A stretch of DNA of 64,000 nt, taken from Ganoderma boninense. Lineage: Eukaryota; Basidiomycota; Agaricomycetes; Polyporales; Polyporaceae. Where the stretch lies: NCBI GenBank assembly GCA_002900995.3, contig CM035310.1:1021176-1085175 (forward strand), given 5' to 3'. The first letter of the stretch is position 1, and each line of letters begins with the position of its first letter. Positions 56,510-64,000 of the stretch are shown here, piece after piece. The notes beneath the pieces are model-generated. The model had not been told where the DNA came from and ran no database searches. It saw only the letters and a program-made list of their open reading frames with translations. The translations under genes and the position numbers were made by a program.

Positions 56510-59500
56510 CTATGGCCCATACTTTGCCCGCGCAGTCGCGAATGCTGCAGATGCATGATCTCTGAGTGTACGCCACAGTGCGACCTGCCGGTGCGCGAAT
56601 GCTCGATGCCCCTCAGTCCGTCCGACCTCGATCCACCCCTCCCAGTCGACCGCCTTCTTCTCAAACGAGCGGATCGTGCAGTCCATCTCAAAGGGAACGA
56701 GTTCAAGCTCTTCATCCCAACGGGCCTTGCGGGCGTACGCTCGGAGCCACAGCATTTTCCGATCTGTAGGATACTACTCAGTGAAATAAATGTGGTGCCG
56801 CTGAACATCTGCTTACAATCTTGAACCCATTGCATCTCTTCACCATTAGCCGTGTCGGAAACGTTCCAAAACCAAGCGGAGTGTTCATTCCGCAACCCAG
56901 GCGTAAACGACTCTATCACGGCGGTAGAAACCTTGAGATCCTCCTTTCGGATCTCTTTGTAGCGGCTTCTGAACTCTTCGAGTGCTTTCTCATCATTGGT
57001 ATCGTCCACGTCGAATAGACGTTCCATCGCCTGCCGGGCTTGCTGATATACTCGGACATGTTTGCGAACACCTTCATCAGCCAGATGTATGTCGTCAAAG
57101 CTGCGGAGCTTTGCCCGGTACGACGACGCATTGCGAACTTTTGCACGGTAAAGCAGTGACTTGTACCCAATTCCTGTGCGAATTCCCTGCAGCGCGTCGT
57201 TCAGTTGACCCTCCCGGAGCTGCCGTTCCTTTTTCGCGAGGTGGAGCAGATCGGTCTGTGCCAGAAATTCGATGCCAAACGTAGAGGGGAGGCCGATGGG
57301 ATGAATCTCTGGTCGATCGGCAGGAAGATCGGCTGTTGTGGACTGGGTATCGCAGGTCTCTCCATCCCACTCTGCTCCAAACGCCGTCCTATCCGCGGGT
57401 AACTCCCCCCCTCCACCCGGTAGGTAGCCAGGCAAGTGCCGAAGACCTGCCTTATGGAATGCAGCGATTGACGTGGCCAGTCGCTGCCTTTGCTGAATCA
57501 GAGACAGCCTGGTTTGGGTGCCGGAGCTGCCGGTGACGCGTCGTGCAGTGTACGCGACAGCGAGCCTGTACCGCTATGTTGGAGTGTATGTCAGGAAAAG
57601 TCAAATGTAGACGTACTTTGTCTCCTCAACCCACAGCCCACTCGCTATCCAATCAGCGACGCCAAAGCTTTCGGCATCCACCCCCTCCATGAGCTCCTTC
57701 TGGGCCAGCATGGTTTGTACTTCCTTCCTCGTCGGCACTGCAAAACATTGGTTGAGCGGCAGTTCCTGCGGCTGCAGCTCGACACGTACGAGGGGTAGTG
57801 GAGACATCATAAATGTCCATGACTGAAGGGTCGCTGTCTCGGGCTTCATCAGCTTCTTCCGCTTCTTTCCTCCACTCGGCACATTTAGAAATGTCAGTCC
57901 CTGCAGTAAGTTCGTCGAATGCAATGGTAGCTGGGGACCACTCCTTGCATGCACGTTGCCACTTTCGCGTCAGGAGCGCCACTGTGCCACACTTTGAGTT
58001 CCGATCGGTTCGGCATGTAATTACCAGATTGTACTTACAGATCCGAGTAAGTTTCATCCAGTTGGAATCGTTCATGTGGTCATCAATTACCTCTCGGCGA
58101 TGTGCCGCTGACATGCCGCGAGTACTATCGGCGACTGCATTGGTCTTGTTCCATAAGGTCTCGATAATTTCGCCGTCCTGGACACCGGCGCCGACGATGA
58201 AGTTGAGGGAGAATCGAGGAAAGCACTTCGCGATATGACCGTGGACATGGAACTGACCGATGCCGCGAAGAATGGTGAGACCTAGAGGCATGTGGAGATG
58301 GGGGCTCTTCGCAAACCGAGCGAAGAAATGTACAAAGAACTGGCACATGATGTCGTATAGGATTAGCACACGTTTCAAGCCGTTGAGGTATGCGAAAATC
58401 CAATGTAGAATGTAGTCCATGTTCCGCTGACTAAATCACCGATCTGGTGAGTGCGTCGATGGCGGGACATACAACTTGCCGACGTACCGCTCGCCCTGTT
58501 GGAAATCGACGCATGCATGAGGGGCAAAGAATCCGTGTCGAGAGCAAGCCGCCGCGCCGATACCGGTTGCTTCCAGGTTTCCGCGGTCCATGGTAGCATT
58601 CATCACGGCTCTGTGATCGTGGCAAGTGGATTTCTACATGCCGAAGAGGCGTGATACATTTATTCCCAGTGCGGCACCGTCGATACGCATGTGGAAGATG
58701 CCACGTACCTCGTGAAACTCGGCTGCACTTTTCAAGTGCTCTTTATAAGGTGCATCCGTAACCATGAAGGCATGACCGTCGGCCAAGGCCACATCGTCTT
58801 CGGGGTTACGCATCTTTCGATGCTGGGCACTGAAGTTGCCGTCGAGTACCACTGCTCGTGTGTACTTCCACCTGTGAGCAAGTATATTAGCGGTCGGCAC
58901 GTCCACAGCTCGCAATCGGTGATAGCTCACTGATGTTCATCCTCTTCCCATCCGTCCGGAAAGTTAACGCCGGGTTGCGGACATGCTGGACACTGTACTG
59001 CGAGGACCCCAGGTCCTAAGGGGTCGTGCCGGTGTCCAAAACCCGCATTCTTCCTCATCTGTTGATTCCGCCACTGACGGGAGACGCGTAGCAGCTCCTT
59101 GTATCGGTCCTGTAGGTGCCCCAACGTTTGCGAGACCAAATGGAGAACGGCATTGACATTCACTCACTGGAACCATGTGGGGGAAAGCCGCATTTGTAGT
59201 CCGCCGAAGCTTGTTGTAATAGTTTTTGGCTGAGGTCTTGCACTCCTTGTTCGAGAGGAGGAAGTCATCGAGCAAGCGCGTGGTGAAGACCGTCTTTGGA
59301 CGATGTATGGATGCGGGGTAATAGCCTATATCTAGAAGTTGTAAATCATCGCGTGGCGCATTCGGACAGGCGCAGAACGTGAACGGCAGCTCGTGGATCC
59401 CATCGGTGTCGACGACCACTATCATGCGATCATTTCCCCTAGTGCCGAAAGGGTGGGCGGCGGCTCGGCCACTTGGAACAGGCTGCCGAGGCCCGTCTCC

Positions 59501-60398
59501 CATCCACGGCAGGTTGTTGACTGCGGGTATGAACGCGTCCATGTTGATACCGTAATAGAGGTCACCGTCTTCGTCTTCCACTTCGGAGTCAGGTTCCTCA
59601 ACCAAGAAAGGCAGCTCGTCGGCATCGTCCCCCGCCTCTTCGAAGTTGTCCACCTCGATATCGGACGGCAGTTGAACCGGGATCGGCATAGGGACAGAGG
59701 GGTCTAAAGAGGGAAGCATGGATATGTGTGCTGACCGTTCATCGTCGGCGGCGGGACTTGCGGCATGCGTGTCTAATACAGGACATGGCGAGCCTCCATG
59801 ACCGCAATGGACCTGCACACCGAGCTGCCGTAGCCATGCAGCTCGGTAGTATGTGCCGCCCCAGAATTCGATCCTATGAAGGGGATGGGAGAGATGAGAA
59901 GCTCTGCAACAATTCGCACAAAATGTAGGATGGGCGTTGCAGCTCAGGCACCTCCATAGCGCCGGGTGGCCACACGTTCCGACCCCCCCAGGTGGCGGCG
60001 CCTCTGCCGCAAGCTGCCGATGGAGGTACTCGTCTTGTACCGTGAGGTATTCCCTTTGAAAGTCGTTCTGGGACTTGAAATGGATTAATCTACGTTGACG
60101 CTAGATGTTGAGAGGTAACGATGGTACCGCTTACCTTTCCGGATCTAGGGGCAGTCGTATCGTGGGTGAAAGTAACCTCGTTGTAGTCTGGGATGTCGGT
60201 CGGCGCCGGCACATGTTGTATCTGGCTTGGACGTGTCGGCGCAGCGGGACCCCCAGATTCCGACGGTGCCGCGCTGCGGTGAAAGTGCACCTTCGACTTT
60301 TTGTTCACCAGCCTTGACCCATGCTTCGTGTGCTTCACCTCTACAGAGGTCTCGTCATATAGTGCCGGCGGTGGAAGAAAGCGGCGGTTCGCGCCCAT
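56510..60398 (-). CDS. KDZ (Kyakuja-Dileera-Zisupton) transposase with CxC2 domain
   Basis: Nine exons: 60398-60135, 60073-59168, 59109-58931, 58871-58709, 58633-58488, 58430-58039, 57981-57617, 57565-56817 and 56763-56510; about 1,120-1,140 residues. The N-terminus has a Cys/His cluster of CxC2 type (TCGHPALWRCLSCN, FCANCCRASHL). The transposase core shows VLDGNFSAQH, STCHDHRAV, GIGAAACSRHGFF, DFQQGER, LYDIMCQ, FHVHGH and GEIIETLWN...STRGMS.AHR, matching the DDE-type KDZ family; a C-terminal WFW stretch follows. It should cut and join the element's DNA. The one problem is exon 7: either one base was inserted near 57797, or a 52-bp intron with a weak GTCATG donor (about 57831-57780) was missed. 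In the second case the enzyme is intact. Confidence 0.85.
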
Positions 60399-60552
60399 GG
60401 CAGACGGCGTCTGGACAGGTGCTGGAGGAGAGAAGGCAAGCACAGTGTGGTAACGGGAAGTGATGCGATTCTCGAGATACAGGCACTACGCCATTCTTGA
60501 TGGACGCCTAACAAACGTTGTGTACGTCGTACGGCAGCTTGTATTCACCCCT

Positions 60553-62120
60553 TCACTCTTGCATATCCTCCTCACCTTCTGCAGTCGGTGATCCCATCCT
60601 CTCCACATCGTCACGTCCGCCGGATTCAGCGCGACCTGACACTGCAGACGTTCCTCCTCTCCGCTGGCCTGCTCGGCTGGATGACGTGCCCGCATCGTGC
60701 TGGCCATGCGGACCGAAATCCAGGAGGAGCTCACTACGTCCCACCTCGCCGGCACTAGCGGCTGCAATGCCGGCACCACGGAAGGGGGTTCCTGCGTCTA
60801 CCGGCACCTCGTCGAGCCCGATGCGAGCCATGCCTGGGGCGGCAACGTTGAACCAATCGAACACTGGACCTGCCATGGACAGCTCCACACACACACGCTC
60901 TCCGGAGACTCGCGGCACGCCGTGGAGGAGTAAGCTAGATACGATGGGAACGACAGTGCCCGCATCGTACGGGAGCGAGATGCCGAGGCCGCGGAGTTCG
61001 AGGATACCGCTCTCTCCGTATGTGCCGAGCGTGAGCAGGACGTCCTGAGAGCCAGCCACCCGTTCATGGTCCCGATGGCGCAGGCATGAGCGATTAGAAA
61101 TGATCTGGACCGAAGTGAAGCAGGTGGGCCACGCCGGCATGACGGAACGGCTCGGGGCGTGTCCCTTGATGATCGTTTCCATAAGGCGTTGGCTGCATGC
61201 GTAGAGTGCCGGATGTGTGACGGCGAGAATGCCGTCGAGGAGTCCCCCAGATTCTTCAAACGCTATCATCCAATCGTGTGCACGTTCCGTCAATGTGTTA
61301 GGGCCTGGTCCCGGTGTGTAGCGATGGTCCTGGATGTTTTAATCAGCCCACAATTGTCACCATGCACTGCAATGCTCGGGCATCGGTACGCACCATGCCT
61401 CCGTCGCCAAAACCAGCTGCATAAAGCAGTGTCGTTCCAGGGGTCCACTGGCCCCCTACTGAGAACAAGGAGGCGGATTCGCGCCAGCGGTCTGTACGTG
61501 CTCCACCAGATTTCAAATCGCCGAAGGTCAGCTGAGCCTCGAGCAGACGGACAGACGCAAGCATCTTGTTCTTTAAAAGGTTATGAGATGCCGCCGCCGT
61601 GGAACGGAAACTGCGCACTTACCTGCCGCTGTTCCGAGAAAATCTGAGGCAAGTACCACAGCAACACTCGGTTTTGCTCATCGGTGACTACGGCAGGACC
61701 AACCAGGAGTGGAAGACGGTCTTCCTCACATTTGGTAAAAGCTTCGAAGCCGATAAGGGGAGGGTATCTAGCCATAAGTTTGGCCTCAAGAAAGTCGCTG
61801 TTAGACCGGGGTGAGTTAGACAAATCTATGGAATATTCCTCCGCATCCCAGGCGACGCGATCTGCCCCGGGTTAGTTTTCCATACCCTGGAACGTGTATG
61901 CGGACTCACATTGGCTTTTGCGTGCGACCGCCAACATGCCGGCGATAGCGCGACATTCGTCAACAGTCTTGCGATCAAGGTGGTCAGGTGGAGATGGCAA
62001 CTCGGCAAATACGCTGTCTCCCAAGGATACGGAAAAGTAGGCCTCGAGGTCGACAATAAAGGCTGCAGTCTCGGAGCGACGCAAGAACTGCGCTGGCAGA
62101 GAGGCAAGTAGGGAATCCAT
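60553..62120 (-). CDS. TET/JBP-family 2-oxoglutarate/Fe(II) dioxygenase
   Basis: Four exons, 62120-61910, 61861-61623, 61570-61394 and 61329-60553, splice in phase to 467 residues without lesion. Exon 4 holds the double-stranded beta-helix: SVQIISNRSCLRHRDHE gives the HxD iron ligands (H294, D296 by my count), LLLHGVP the distal His (H345) and GERVCVE the 2-oxoglutarate-binding Arg (R354). With DVLLTLGTYG and LGISLPYDAGTVV this pattern fits fungal TET/JBP enzymes, which oxidise 5-methylcytosine or thymine in DNA. Basidiomycete members are known to sit beside KDZ transposases, as here (155 bp from the transposase start). The C-terminal 100 residues look disordered. Substrate is inferred, not shown. 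Confidence 0.8.
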
Positions 62121-62470
62121 TAGTTGGGCTACGAACCAGAGGGCAATCAGAGAAGGGGATCAACGGAGGTTAAGATGATTTGAGACGATTGATCGTATAA
62201 GATTAACACACGCGCGCGCTTATCAGTTCGGCTTGCATTCCCATTGGATCGCGGCGGGCGCTCCTGCTGGACTTTCCCAAAGTGGTTACTCCGCCCGCCG
62301 TCTCCGCTGTGTACTGCCCCACCTTATGTACCATGCCTCCGTAGCATGGGCCTTTAGACTCGAGTCCTCCCCCAGTACGTCCCCTCTTCGTCCGTGTTTC
62401 GCTCACAGATTGTCCCCTGGGACATCTGATAATTCCGCCCCCCCCCCCCAAAAGTCTGCAGAACATCAGC
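62121..62470. promoter_or_regulatory. Divergent promoter between the TET/JBP gene and gene E
   Basis: The 350 bp between two outward-facing start codons should drive both. It contains a run of 13 C followed by AAAA at about 62438-62453, close upstream of the gene E ATG. No other motif is recognised. Confidence 0.5.
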
Positions 62471-64000
62471 ATGCCGCCCCAAGACCCTTCCACCGACCTC
62501 ACCGAGGACGACGAACTATATCTCCGGTCTTGCCTCGACAACTATCGTCAGACCGGCACCAAAGAGAAGGAAGCCTTCCGATTGTCCTGCGTCAAACACA
62601 TCGTCAGAAAACATGGCCTCGAGGAGACTGTGTTTGTTACGCACTTCTTTCACACGGTGCGTCGTCCTCCTGCAAGAGTATCGGTTTCAATCATTCACGT
62701 ATGACTGCAGAAGGTACGCAACTGGCTCCAGAACCACTCGAGGAACGTGAAGCTCGTCCCACTCCCCGGACGGGTAAACCAGGGGTTCTCCGCTGAGCGT
62801 GCATTCGCGATCGTGAACGAGGACCTTATCCGCCAGACTGTCGCTCGCGCGATCAGTTCCTCAACTGCTGCTGGTATCCTGCCTGAACACGATGCCGATG
62901 AAGGCGACGACGAGGCCGAGGATGACGACGAAGAGGAGAAGGGTGAGGAAGATGAGGATCTCTTCGGCGACATGCCTGGCGACGCCGAGGATGGAGACAC
63001 CATCGCGGTCAGAAAGGCGTACATCGTTACATGGAATGCGGCGGTCCGGCAGCTTTGGAACCGCCTCGACCCCGATGAACGACTCGTGTACGAACGGCTC
63101 GCGAAGAAATGGACGCTAGAAGGCCCTAACAAGGATGTTAAGTGTCTGTAAGTCATGTCGTGGACCTCCTCATATCTGCGTCGTCATATATCAACCACTT
63201 GGCTACACCACAGTCTCGCGGAGAAGCGGGCCCCAGCCTGGATGCGGAGTGTCACACATATATTCTGGACGCAATGCGACATGCCGATCTTCATCTACGG
63301 CATGTATAAGGACAAGGCTGGCGCGCTTCACGCTGCCGTGTACGTTGATCGACTTCTCGCACACCGAGCTACGTACTGATTCAGGATCGCAGCTACGACA
63401 CATCCAACCTGTGGCACGAAACTGACAAGAGCACTCCCTTACTTCGTAATGTCCCGGGATGGGACGAAGACTTCCGCCGCACGACCTGGAACTTCTTCCA
63501 GGCCACGCTACGTCCAGACCTCGCAACGCCAGACCAGTTGCAAGTCATGCAGGCGTCTCGTCGCGAGCCCGCGGCACCCTTCGTGTTTCAGTATTACGAC
63601 GACGACTGCCCTATCCTCGTCGACATGGAGAACGGGAAGGGCCTGTCTAATGGTCGACGACAGGAGATTTTCAGAGACTACATGAATATCCATTATAGTG
63701 AGCACTAATAATACCTCGGCACCTCTCTCGGATGACTAACCACGTAATTCATAGACCTCGCGGCGGGCTGCGAAAAGCGTTCGGCACCATGGACCTCACT
63801 ACGGACTCGGGCAGACAAGTTTTTCGAGCCAGGAATGCTGCCGAAGAACTTCGCGTTTCAGGATCCCAGCAAAATCCCCGAGCCGATGCTCAAACCATTC
63901 TTTGCTCACGTTTTGGACATGGAGAAGCCAACGGTCGCCGGCGTCGAACCTCGACGATTTCGGTTCTACCAGTACGAGAGCGGCACCGGCGACAATCGCA
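62471..64000 (+). CDS. Transposon-island gene E, multi-exon, unknown function, cut by window edge
   Basis: Exons 62471-62656, 62711-63147, 63214-63337, 63385-63697 and 63755 to beyond 64000, all joining in phase with introns of 47-66 bp. The protein opens MPPQDPSTDLTEDDELYLRS; a helical first 60 residues ends in KVRNWLQNHSRN. An acidic stretch follows (residues about 140-170), then VRQLWNRLDPDERLVYERLAKKW, a charged helix that could be HMG-like, then WDEDFRRTTWNFFQATL. It reads cleanly to the edge. I do not recognise the family with certainty. Divergent position beside the TET/JBP gene suggests membership of the same element, perhaps as a DNA-binding factor (inference). Confidence 0.6.

Noticed and set aside
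57617..57981. KDZ transposase declared a pseudogene from the exon 7 frame change
   Set aside because: A 52-bp intron with an acceptable CAG acceptor would restore the frame, so inactivation is not established.
62438..62453. Run of 13 C bases as a regulatory switch
   Set aside because: Simple homopolymer in an intergenic region; worth noting for sequence accuracy but gives no evidence of function.

Overview
The window looks like nuclear DNA of an agaricomycete fungus, probably a polypore-like wood decayer. The evidence is short GT-AG introns (about 47-75 bp), GC-rich codons, NST1 and NEO1 homologues of fungal type, a mitochondrial L20-type ribosomal protein, three GH79 glycosidases, an expanded F-box/LRR family, and a KDZ transposon carrying a TET/JBP dioxygenase. 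No tRNA, rRNA or CRISPR was seen. The genus cannot be named from the sequence alone.

Layout. (1) 0.1-10.7 kb: F-box genes of two families (I and II), fragments of both, and a broken HNH-nuclease gene. (2) 11.0-21.0 kb: a core block with the mitoribosomal protein gene, a NEO1-type P4-ATPase that is clearly broken, and NST1. (3) 22.5-34.1 kb: three tandem GH79 genes (a, b, c), with a Tc1/mariner-type MITE between b and c. (4) 34.4-39.5 kb: an inverted copy of about 3.2-8.1 kb, carrying the second HNH gene and a second family II F-box gene. (5) 39.6-40.8 kb: a 1.25-kb element with inverted GGAATCCGGC arrays at its ends and a degenerate internal repeat. (6) 41.0-54.1 kb: six tandem family I F-box genes on the minus strand with family II debris between them. 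(7) 54.1-64.0 kb: a transposon island with five genes, namely KDZ transposase, TET/JBP 2OG-Fe(II) dioxygenase, two small accessory genes on the minus strand, and a divergent multi-exon gene that runs off the right edge.

How it fits together. The F-box genes have an N-terminal F-box-like half-exon, a phase-0 intron and one long LRR-like exon. They should act as substrate adaptors of SCF ubiquitin ligases. The array shows birth and death in action: intact copies, copies with one frameshift, a copy that has lost most of its F-box, one without an ATG, and bare fragments. The GH79 genes should make cell-surface enzymes cutting glucuronate-type sugars; they share a 13-nt microexon. The transposon island is the best candidate for an unusual system. 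It holds a near-intact transposase beside a complete TET/JBP enzyme with its iron and 2-oxoglutarate ligands in place, plus three accessory genes whose function I cannot assign. The pairing of KDZ and TET/JBP is known in basidiomycetes; the accessory genes and the CGGCCGG motif clusters deserve a closer look.

Exon limits were read by eye from splice consensus, reading phase and paralogue comparison. Frameshifts are inferred from paralogues or family knowledge and could in part be assembly errors.
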